This document shows positions 46,437 to 57,100 of a stretch of 64,000 bases of DNA, piece by piece; position 1 is the first letter of the stretch, and every line of letters begins with the position of its first letter. A program made the position numbers and the translations under genes. Source of the stretch: Bidens hawaiensis. Lineage: Eukaryota > Streptophyta > Magnoliopsida > Asterales > Asteraceae. The notes below the pieces were generated by a model. It was given only the letters and a program-made list of their open reading frames with translations. It did no database searches and was not told where the DNA came from. The stretch covers positions 279,971 to 343,970 of the forward strand of contig JAIQDT010002842.1 of NCBI GenBank assembly GCA_021521415.1. The letters run 5' to 3'.

Positions 46437-47374
46437 TCCCTTTAACTTAAAAACTCTAGCCGATGAAGACTTAGAACTCGGACTCAGATTAACGAATGAG
46501 ATGAAGGTTTAGCGAATCACAATTCAACTTAGCGAATCACAAGTCAACATAATGAATCGACCAAACGAATCAGAAAGGATTAGTTTAGCGAATCAGATGA
46601 TAATCAGTAACGAATCACTAAGAAATGCTTAGCGAATTAATATAACGAATCAGCTACAGTTGATTAGCGAATCACACTATAGCGAATCAGATTGTTACAG
46701 CCGTTTGTAACAAACTCTGACACCTTATGCCACGTGGCAAAGGTTGTTATGACACAAATCCCAAGAAGAACACGTGTCACACGAATCGGTTAATCTAGTT
46801 AACGACCTAGATAACACGAACCAATAACACACACGAATTGGTTAACGAACTAGGTAGCGAAGTAACACTGTTGATAACGAATCACCAAGAAACATATAGC
46901 GAATCACCAGGAAGAAGATAACGATTACATTCATCTTCAAATCTTCAAAACTTCAAACGATTTTTCCAGAAATTTTGAAGATCAAACCCAGAAACTCAAC
47001 AATACCATATTTGTAATACAACCTCGTTACTCAACCAAAATGTACAAATAACCTACCAATCTACTCGTAAATCAAATCCGAATCCAATACTCATAACCTC
47101 GTAACCAATTAACACCTTAAACCAAATCAATTTGACCAACAACACACCCCTGTTTCGGACTTCAACCGAATCCAAATCCAAAACACACAAATCCAATCCA
47201 CACCTCAATTCCTTTAATCCACACCTATCCAATACCTTAACCAACACAACCTCAATCCAAATTATCCATAATTCAATCAATTCAAATCAAAATTGATTCA
47301 AAACCAAACAAAACCGAAAAACTTAATAAACATAACAATTAAAACACCAAATCAAGTGTAAAGAGCACCAACAG
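46437..47374 (-). promoter_or_regulatory. Element B 5' leader with CGAAT motif array
   Basis: In sense orientation this lies between the primer site and gag. The part at 46487-46920 contains more than fifteen copies of AGCGAATC/AACGAATC-like words, mostly in one orientation, unlike the palindromic arrays in the LTR. The part nearer the LTR (46960-47340) is A/C-rich on the plus strand and has no gene. Confidence 0.55.
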
Positions 47375-47387
47375 CTTTGATACCACT
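47375..47387 (-). other. Primer-binding site of element B
   Basis: The minus strand reads TGGTATCAAAGC a few bases after the 5' LTR (plus strand GCTTTGATACCA), a one-base variant of the initiator methionine tRNA site. Confidence 0.8.
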
Positions 47388-47953
47388 TGTTGGATCCCGG
47401 ATTAACAGTCGATAATAATAAACAGATCTCAGATCTATGAATATCCAATTACCACTATTAAAGATCTAGCTCATAATTAACCTTGATTTAATGTTATATA
47501 TGTGTATATATTATCAATAGATTAAACGAATAATGTTAAGGTGAAGCTTGAGAGAGAGCAATTACTCAAAATTCCTTTTGAAAACTTTCCTCCAAAAACT
47601 TACATTAAAGTGAACAGTAGTTCACTATATATAGAAGGCGACCTGGTTCGCTAACATCCCCTAGCGAACCAGCTTCCCCTTCGTTACATAATTTAACATA
47701 GCGAACCACCCCCTGATTCGTTAACATCCCCTAACGAATCAGGAGGGAATACATTATAATGTCTCAGTTCGCTAACATCCCTAGCGAACTAGACTTAACT
47801 TTAACGAACTAGTCTTAGTTCGCTAACATCCCTAGCGAACTAGACTTAACCTTAACGAACTAGTTAATAATAAACATTAAATATTACATTAATTAATAAA
47901 TAAAACATTAACGATAAATACAAAGACTCTAGACGCAAAACCGTGCACTAACA
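47388..47953 (-). repeat. 5' LTR of element B (in sense orientation)
   Basis: 566 bp. The TATA box on the minus strand is at about 47624-47633. Four hairpins lie upstream of it in sense: 47643-47672, 47713-47742, about 47765-47792 and 47816-47842. All four are perfect in this copy, with loops ACATCCC or ACATCCCC. Confidence 0.93.
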
Positions 47954-49773
47954 GTTTTATTGTCTAGTTTATGTTCTAGCTTATTGCTAGTTTTGTTTGA
48001 GTGAAAATTGTCATTCTAAAAAAAATTGTTATACAAAATAAGGTTCTTTAATTTACATACTAAATACTAAGTTAATTACATGTTTTGTTCTTAAACTAAA
48101 AAACATATCTTTGTTTGAAAAGCTGCCACATTTTAATTAATCAACGTTAACTTTTTCTGTTAATAGACTGTGAAATGATAAAACTACACCTTACCACAAA
48201 AGAAAACCTAACCAACAACTAATAACGTCATTAAAGAGAGTGTTTTTGCTCACGGTCAAGTTATAGAGTTAAGATTGATTTGAAGGATTGATGTATCAAA
48301 TTGTTCAAAGATGGGTGGTTTTGATGTGTCTCCATGCATGTGTCAAGTATGTTGAAAATGATAGGTTGCCAAAAAATGCAGTCGCCGGCGTGGGTGAGGA
48401 AGAAGACGACGACTGTGGGGGTGGGTTGATGTTTTAACTTTTAAGTGGGGCCCAATATAAATTGTTTTTTTATCTTGTGTTTATAGGTGCAGTTAATGTA
48501 ATATGCATTTTTTTTTATTTTAAATTAAATGAGGATAGCAAAGTTAACATGGGCAATATACAACAAACTAACATAAAAAGTTAACGACCCTTGTCCATAA
48601 GCATGGATCCACCTCTAGTTAAGAAAAACTTGGTTACGAGAACCGAAGGTTAGGCCAATTTAGTATAGCTACGCCTAAAAAGGTGTATTCGTACCCTTTC
48701 CCCTTTTTGTCAATGTTGCCAATTCTCAGAAGACTAGCGTGCCTCTGTGCATACTTTTGTCCAACTACTTTCTTTCTTCGACTTCTTTATCCGCTTTCGG
48801 CTTCCCCACTTCCGCATTTGTCGTATTCGGGAGAGTTTGCTTCATGGCAGAGCATTTAGCAATGCTAGCAGCTTGTGAGGGCTAGCTGTCTGGAGAAAAT
48901 TTAAAGTATGGCCTACTGGGCTTGCTTCTTATGAGATTGGGTAAAGGAATTGAAAATGAACTCATAAACCAAGAGACCGGGCTTTTGGGCACACGAAAAA
49001 GAAGTGGATGGAGGGTACTCTGGTTACTCCATAGCCAAATCAAAAAATTACAATTAAGAACACAACATAATCATAGAAAATAAGGTTCCATTGTATACCA
49101 TAAATATATAGTAACTAGTATATGACCCGCCGCACCACCTTCACAGTTTTTATGTTTGTGCTTTAGACAGTCACATCAGATTTAAGTTGACAATGAACTT
49201 CTACCAAATGCTTTGTTTCAATTCAATTTACAAAACATAACATGTCTCCGCCTTCAAATGCCCTTACCTTACCCAGGTACACTTTTTATGGTATATGGAA
49301 GGATAAGAATTTTGATCAAGTTCTCAAACGTTTGTCAAGTCGAGGCTCAGGTCGGTATTAGGCTGCAGCATACATTGCCACGCCAAAAACCGAACATCAT
49401 CATAGCCGTAAACCGATCTGAAAAGGTGGAATTCCAATATGTTCAGCTCCGAGCCATAGCTGCAACATAAGTTGCCATGCCTATGAGCGAAACATCATCA
49501 TAACCATAAATGAAGGCCATTAGATTTGTAATGATTTCATATCGATAACCAAGCCATCTCAATTGCCAATCTAAGAAAATACTGGTTCATACACACATCA
49601 TTGCCGAGTCAAAGTCAATTGCTTCAAATGATTCAAGAAGCTACTCTTGAATGATTATCAAATTCATTCAAAGTCACAACATCACAAACTTATGTTTAGT
49701 TTATAAATGGTTACAAAAAAGCAACACAAAAAGTGTCGCATAGGATAATTTCTAGCACTCATCATAGTACTAC
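47954..49773. other. Intergenic region, possible organelle-derived fragment
   Basis: I found no coding gene. The sequence around 48610-48900 has a more even base composition than its AT-rich surroundings and a feel similar to plant mitochondrial DNA, but I cannot confirm it. The rest (48000-48600, 49100-49770) is AT-rich with no recognised repeat. Confidence 0.3.
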
Positions 49774-50477
49774 TGTAAGGGCCCGATCCCGGTGTCTCAC
49801 TTTGGACGTTGGATTTACTCATAACACAGTTCTAAATATCAGAGTTAATTAAAACTTTACGCGGAATATAAAACTTTCATTAAACATTCATAACATTTCA
49901 TAACTTGTCTTAATCAAACATCCTTGTCTTTCAATTATAAAACATTATTCATAGAAAAATCTTGAGTCTTCAGATGTCAGCCTCTTATTCTTCCGCCATG
50001 TGTCCCGCTCAAGCTAGCTGTCTCATTCTACTCACCTGCGTGCATACTAAAAGTCAGCTACGCTGAGTGAGTTCTAGTTAATCATATAACATACAATAAA
50101 TCCATACACTTACTTGTATACGCACCCGAAGGTACATATACATACATGGTTCTTTATCTTTCTTCATACCTTCATTCTTTCCTTTAAACATACATATATA
50201 CATATACCTCGTCCTATAACCTTTGCAGATATAATTAGGGTCTGTTCCCTATATTCGCGGATATTATTAGGGTCTGTTCCCTACATTCGCGGATATTAAT
50301 AGGGTTCGTTCCCTACATTCGCGGATATTATTAGAGTCCGTTCCCTACATTCGCGGAAATTATTAGGGTCCGTTCCCTACATTCGCAGATATTATTAGGG
50401 CCCGTTCCCTACATTCGCAGATATTATTAGGGTCCGTTCCCTTTCTAACCATACCTTCTGTACCTTTCTATACATTC
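49774..50477 (-). repeat. LTR fragment of the same family as the solo LTR at 22389-24851
   Basis: It begins TGTAAGGGCCCGATCCCGGT and shares with 22389 onward the stretch CTGCGTGCATACTAAAAG and the following bases up to GTTCTAGTTAATCA. A 32-bp tandem repeat (ATTAGGGTCCGTTCCC then TACATTCGCGGATATT) runs six and a half times from 50234 to about 50441. The LTR breaks at 50478, where another element starts; its remainder would be beyond the window. Confidence 0.75.
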
Positions 50478-50728
50478 TGATGTATATAAAAATATACATC
50501 TTTTAAGCATCAAATAATCTCTAAAAACTGCAACTTCTATCGTATAATATAGTTCAAAAAACTACTTATCATGTTAAAATGTATTTTCAAGTGAGTCCAA
50601 GCCTCAAACGAAGAAACGAATGAAAAGACAAAGACAAATCAAAGAAAACCAAACAAAACAACAAAACATGGGTTTGTGCTTCAGAAAACATGGGGCTGTG
50701 CTTCAGAGAACATGGGGCTGTGCTTCAG
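50478..50728 (+). repeat. 5' LTR (left part) of the Tat/Athila-like element
   Basis: It matches 63582-63830 with few differences. It ends in three copies of AAACATGGGGCTGTGCTTCAG before the inserted LTR (TSD ttcag at 50724-50728). The repeat resumes at 62260. Confidence 0.65.
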
Positions 50729-51804
50729 TGTCACACCCTCAAAATCCACTAACGGAGTTTTACTGTCAGAGGGTGTGAACTAACAGGATCGGAATCATTA
50801 GTTATAATCAAACCATAAAACAAAGTTTCAAAACCTTGAAAACGTTTACGAGTAATTAAATGCGGAAGCGTAAAACCATAGAAACCAATGTTACGTCACA
50901 CAGGACGACTTAAAACCCAATGATCACAGTTTAAAATAAGTTTGCATAATTAATGTTCCTAAACCGCGCGCCCGCCTCGGCTACCTGAGAATAACATACT
51001 AAAAGTGTCAACACAAGGTTGGTGAGTTCACAAGTTTAAATAAAAATAAAGCGTTTAGCGTTTGCGTTCAGCGTTTTGCGTTTAGCGTTTAGCGTTTGCG
51101 TTCAGCGTTTTGCGTTAAGCGTTTTGCGTTACAGCGTTACAGCATTTTGCGTTACCAGATAGTGTTATGTCAATTATATATCTATAGGTAGCTAGCCTAT
51201 AAAACAAGTATCACTAAGTGTTCGACACCGAAGCTGACTGTTTATCATTTGCCTTGCCACCAGGTCATCCAGACCATGGTATGTGTTTAGCCAAGATTAC
51301 ACCCACTCGACCTCCAGTCGAGTTTAGCGTTGGGTGGGGTTTGTCAAACCCAGTAGTACTACTCAATAGTGACTCGCTATTCCAAATATTAACCGGTTCG
51401 ATGTTATGAAGGACTTTAGTTATTGCGTTTGCCACTTAGTCTTTACAAGTGATATATAATCTATATAAACAAAATCTTAAATGCGTTTCGGAGTATGTTA
51501 TCTCCCCCAAGTGAAAAGCGTTTAAAAAGTTTAAAAGGGGAAAGTGAAACTCACTGTTTGCGAAGAAATTCCCAAAATAATTCACCAAGATGCGCGTCAC
51601 AGAAAAACTCTCTCTAGCGTTCTAAAACAATAAAGAGATTTTTCTAAGTGTCGGAATATTATCGAGTCTCTAGACCCGGCACATAATTCCTATGCACATA
51701 ACATGTTTCGTGTTTCGTTTGTGAATCGTGTGTGACTTTAACAAAGGTATTTGTGATACATTACATGTGTAAGCAAGTATTTTCGTGTCATGTATTCATA
51801 AAGT

Positions 51805-53943
51805 TGTGACAACCGGTAATTTCCCAAACCCATAAGCTAAGTAATCAACCTAATAATTAGGTGATTGTAAATATTAAGCGCGTGCAGTTGTTATGTGCAA
51901 CCTGCGCGAGCGCACCATGTTAAGAACCAGCGTGAGCATATGTTATATGCGCCATGCGTGAATGATTTGGCTTTATGTTTTCATGTAACTTAAACATTAT
52001 GTTGTCTATGGGTTGACCATCCCGCATGATGCTAAGGCGGGTGCATCCTACATCGTTTATGCGCGTGCGGAAGGGAACTAACCTACCCGCATGGCGGGAA
52101 CGTTGAGAGCTAGTTTGTCTGAAGCTCCAAGATGGAATTGACTTCAACATGACTGATCACTATGTTGAAATACCAAGACCACCTGGAGAATCTACAAATG
52201 AAACTCAAATGTCCCTAACTGCGAGAAGGTTACGCACCTACCCGCAGCAAAGACATGTCCTATACGCAGAAAGCTATGCGCACCAAGTTATACGCGCAGA
52301 ACACTTGGTCTATTCTCCAGTTAAGGAGATTACTCCCGCCCGAAAGGAAACAGTAGCGTGTTTCAGAGATTTTCCACTTTTTACTGTACACTGACAAAAG
52401 TACCTGAAAAAAAAGCACACTGTAACATGAAAAGTCAACTGTCAGCCACCCTATTCTCACCAACCCCAGATCTGCATGTTCTGTCCAAATCAAATCAAAA
52501 TCTTTTATCCACCACTCCACTCTTAAGTAAATAATAATAACTTCCATACTTTATCATCATTACATTTAGATATGAAAAGATTTTAATCCCCTAAAGCAAG
52601 GGATTGTGTTCCCTTGAGTTTGCCTATAAATTTGTAGCCTAAATTATCACCCAAAACACACTTCAAAGAACTACAAACTTGCACTAATCCTTTCCCAAGC
52701 ATCCGTTGTTTCCAGCTCCGATCCTGTTACTAGGTAAGCCGAGAATATAACCTTGAGACCTACTATCCAACCCTTATATTCTCCTATTTCCTGATCTTAA
52801 TATATATACTTGTTATTTAATCGTATTCTAGACCTTCGATTCCGAGGCCAACACCAAGAAAACCCGAATCTCGATTAATCCCTTAACAAGAACCTCAGGT
52901 GAGTCTCACAGCCCCTATTTTCACTGTTTTCACTGTTTTTAAATTGCTTTCGGGGCGAGGGACACGTACTTAAATAATGTTTTATCATGGTATACTTACA
53001 AGCTATGCAAGCGATTGTGTTTTAAGTTATGTTGCATGATGAGCAATGCAAACGGTTATCTAAGGTATTCAATGTATGTGCGCTAGAACTCGAGTAAGTG
53101 ATCACTTTACCATTGGAACTCTAAGGGTAGGGACTGCTGGTTTGATCCGCCCACTCGTAGGGGTCGCACCTCTTTGCATGGACGAGTGCCTGGCATGGGG
53201 CAGTACTATGGGGTTGAGCCCGCTCGTAGGGGTCGCGCCTCTTTGCATGGACGAGCGCCTTGTTTTCCGGCACAACGTCTGCGCGTAACCCGCGGGACGG
53301 TATCCTTAGCTCGTAGGGGCAATGCCTCTTTGCATAGACGAGCATAGTTTTCCAGAAACGTCTGCGCGTAACTCGCGGGACGGTTTTACGTTATTTTCGC
53401 TCGTAGTGGCTGCGCCACTTACATAGACGAGCACCGTATCCAGAATTTGTTCACGCGTAACCCGCGGAACGATTTTTATCAGAATATTGTCAGAATTGTG
53501 TTAATACGATTTTACCAAGCAGATGTTAATGATGTTGCCAGAAATGTTTCAGAATGATTTTATCAAGTTACTAAAACTTGTGAACTCACTCAGTTTATAC
53601 TGATTCAAATGTTTTTACGTGTCTTTCAGGAGATAACTAGGTAGCGCATGGAGTCACACTTAGAGCACCACACGCTGAACATCTAAAACAAGCTTTTTGG
53701 AAGATTTTGGTTTTATCCCCTCGATGCGCACGGTTACCCGCCGCGCAAGGGGATATGGCGAGGAAATCTTCAGTTTTATACTTGGATGTTTCTTTTTGTA
53801 ATCTTTGAACAATGTAATGTGTTTGTAATAAACTTCTCATGCGCAATAAAAATCTTTGAATGCTTTGCAATGGCCCGTGCTTAATTATCAATCCCCACTC
53901 GTGCGCGCCCGGCTGTTTCCGCCGCTCAGGGCCGGGTGTGACA
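51805..53943 (+). repeat. 5' LTR of the chromovirus
   Basis: 2139 bp. The TATA box CCTATAAAT is at about 52623-52631. Four hairpin units of the form RCTCGT...ACGAGY lie downstream of it at 53153-53187, 53222-53256, 53309-53343 and 53399-53432. A CAATAAA-type signal lies near 53841. Confidence 0.95.
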
Positions 53944-54146
53944 GATTGGTATCAGAGCACTGGTTATAGCGAACTAGGAAAAGAAGTTTTTAACCTAGAC
54001 TATAACCTTTGGGGAATCGCATGAAATATTTTTCAAAGAATATTTTCAAAAGAATATTTTCAAAAGAAAAATCACACACGCACTTAGGAACACGGGTCAC
54101 TGTCTAGAGATAAGAACATTATGTGCTCTGAGTACATGCGCTAAGT
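53944..54146 (+). other. Primer-binding site and short leader of the chromovirus
   Basis: TGGTATCAGAGCAC begins at 53947, three bases after the LTR, matching an initiator methionine tRNA primer. The leader to the gag start is about 200 bases and contains three AAAGAATATTTTCAAA-like copies (about 54035-54068). Confidence 0.85.
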
Positions 54147-57100
54147 TTGTTATATTTTCTTTTTATGAAAAGAATGCCTCCAACCAGAGCCAAGGGAATT
54201 ACCATGACACCCGAGGAGCTCGCAGAAATAATCGCGCAGGCGATTGCAACGCATGATGCCAGCAAGGCCGAATCTAGTCAGGGTCGCCAAGAGAACGAGA
54301 CCCCAGAACCCGAATCCGGAGCCTTGAACAAAGGATGCTCCTATAAAACATTCATGGCCTGTAGGCCTTGGCCGTTCAAAGGCACCGAAGGAGCCATTGG
54401 GCTCTACAATTGGATTGACAAGATGGAGACCGTTCTCTCCATCAGCGGATGTAGTGAAAACCAGAAGGTCCTTTACGCGACCTGCATGTTCCAAGAAGCA
54501 GCTTCGTCTTGGTGGAAGCTCCAAGTAAAGACTTTGGGGCGAGAAGTTGCTCTTCACAAGACCTGGGAAGAATTGAAAGAAATGATGATGAGAAAGTTCT
54601 GCTCTCGCGCAGAAATTCAGAGCTTGCAACAAGAATTCTGGAACCACACCATGGTAGGAACGGATATCGATGCCTACACCAATCGTTTCAACGAGCTTTG
54701 CCAGCTGGTGCCAGACATGGCAAACACAGAAGAAAAGAAAATCGAGAGGTACATCTTTGGGTTACCTCCTGTCGTTAGAGTCCCGCTCAACGCCGCCGCA
54801 CCTCCGACCTTTGACGAGGCGGTTGCGCGAGCCATCACCCTTACAAGGGATACGGTTCGTGCGGGTATGTTGACCACCCGCTTGAACGAGCAGCGAACCT
54901 CCGACTCCAAGAGGAAATGGAACTCCCACCGAGGGTCAGACTTCAAGCAGCCACCGCCCAAGAAGCAGGAAAGCACAAGGGTTTACGCGATTCAAGCCGC
55001 GGAACCATCAAGAAAAGGATACAGCGGGCCTCGCCCATGGTGCAGCAAATGCAAGTATCACCACGAGGGTGAATGCGCAAAAATCGAATGCGCCAAATGT
55101 GGCAGACCAGGACACAAGGCGATGAATTGTCGCATCAGAGAAGCTGGATCGAGCGACAGCTGCTACGCATGCGGGAAGCCTGGACACTTCAGTCGGGATT
55201 GCCCACAGAAAGGAAACCAAGCTCGCGGGAGAGCTTTTGTGATCGGCGCGGGTGAAGCAAAGGAAGAGCCGAATGTGGTAACCGGTACGTTTTTGCTTAA
55301 CGGTCATTATGCATCTGTCTTATTTGATACTGGCGCTGACCTAAGTTTTATATCCCATGAGTTTAAAAACTCCCTGGGCTTAGCGACCAGTAGGCTAGAC
55401 AAACCTTATACTATAGAACTAGCCAATGGTAGGCAGTTATGCGCGAATGAAAGGACTGAGCAATGTGTATTAGTCATGGGAGGTCATGAGTTCAATATAA
55501 ACTTGTTGCCAATAGATTTGGGAAGTTTCGATATTGTGGTAGGTATGGATTGGTTGGTCGAGAATCTCGCGGAGATTGTTTGTCATGAGAAGCAGGTTCG
55601 GATTCCACTGTTGAACGGAGAAACTTTGATGATCCAAGGGGAAAGAAAGGGAGTTGCGACGAAACTGATTTCGTGCCTAAAGGCGCGTAAGTGCCTAAGG
55701 AAAGGGTGCTACGCCTTCCTGGCGCATGTAGTAGAGAAGAAAGATGAGCGAAGAATTGAAGACTTACCGGTAGTGCGCGAATTTCCAGAAGTTTTTCCTG
55801 AAGATCTGCCCGGATTACCGCCGCCGCGACAAGTCGAATTTCGCATCGATTTGGTCCCAGGAGCTGCGCCAGTAGCACGAGCGCCTTATCGATTAGCTCC
55901 ATCTGAGATGCAAGAACTATCCAATCAGTTACAGGAACTATTGGATAAGGGTTTCATTCGCCCAAGTTTCTCACCTTGGGGAGCTCCAGTACTGTTTGTA
56001 AAGAAGAAGGATGGTTCGTTCAGAATGTGTATTGACTACAGGGAGCTGAACAAGCTGACAGTCAAGAATCGGTACCCTTTACCGAGGATTGACGACTTAT
56101 TTGACCAGTTGCAGGGATCCAGTTATTATTCGAAGATAGATCTACGGTCAGGATACCACCAACTTAGGGTCCATGAGGAAGACGCGCCAAAGACAGCCTT
56201 CCGAACTAGATATGGCCATTATGAGTTCTTAGTGATGCCTTTCGGGCTAACTAATGCGCCGGCTATATTCATGGATCTGATGAACCGTGTGTGCAAACCA
56301 TACTTGGACAAGTTTGTGATTGTGTTTATAGATGATATTCTGATTTACTCTCGGACCAAGGCCGAGCATGAGCAACACCTGAGATTGATTTTGGAATTGT
56401 TAAGGAAAGAAAAGTTGTATGCGAAGTTTTCCAAGTGCGAATTTTGGCTTAGAGAAGTTCACTTCCTCGGTCACGTTGTAAACGAGAAAGGAATTCACGT
56501 TGATCCTTCCAAAGTCAAGGCCATCGAAAACTGGGAAGCGCCAAAAACCCCAACTGAGGTGAGGCAATTCCTAGGACTAGCTGGCTACTATCGACGCTTC
56601 ATTGAGAACTTCTCCAAGATAGCTCTACCTCTGACCGCGCTAACTCAGAAAGACAGGATGTTTGTTTGGGGCGGAAACCAGGAAGCAGCGTTTCAGATGT
56701 TGAAGCAGAAGTTATGTAGTGCGCCAATTCTATCTCTGCCCGAGGGGACAGATGACATCGTCGTTTACTGCGACGCTTCACATCAAGGACTCGGATGTGT
56801 CCTTATGCAGCGAGACAAAGTCATAGCGTATGCCTCGCGCCAACTTAAGACCAATGAAAAGAACTACACAACGCATGATCTGGAACTCGGAGCGGTTGTC
56901 TTCGCGCTAAAAATTTGGCGCCATTACCTCTATGGTACAAAGTGTATAATCTTTACGGATCACCAGAGCCTTCAACATATATTTGATCAAAAGGATTTAA
57001 ACATGAGGCAACGAAGATGGGTTGAATTGTTGAACGATTATGATTGTGAAATAAAATACCACCCTGGAAAGGCGAATGTGGTGGCAGACGCGCTAAGTAG

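Larger units (their letters stand above)
35737..47953 (-). mobile_element. Element B: complete copia-type LTR retrotransposon with accessory reading frame
   Basis: LTRs at 47388-47953 (5' in sense) and 35737-36301 (3' in sense) start TGTTGGATCCCGG and end GTGCACTAACA on the plus strand, flanked by TSD gtttt (35732-35736 and 47954-47958). The primer site lies beside the right LTR and a purine run beside the left LTR. On the minus strand the order is short gag, protease, integrase, RT, RNase H, a spacer with its own TATA box, and an accessory frame. By eye the LTRs differ at roughly a dozen positions, so it is younger than element A but decayed by many stops. Confidence 0.93.

Noticed and set aside
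51051..51160. Interstitial telomere repeat
   Set aside because: The plant telomere word TTTAGGG does not occur; the units are GCGTTT-based with variable linkers.
52149..52394. 81-codon open frame, repeated at 58992-59237, as a possible small LTR gene
   Set aside because: The two copies are identical because the LTRs are identical, so conservation says nothing. It lies in U3 and has no recognisable domain.
53076..53345. Open frames on both strands with repeated CDPYE / VGVAPLCMDE phrases
   Set aside because: They arise from the tandem hairpin units in the chromovirus LTR. The repeat explains them better than coding does.
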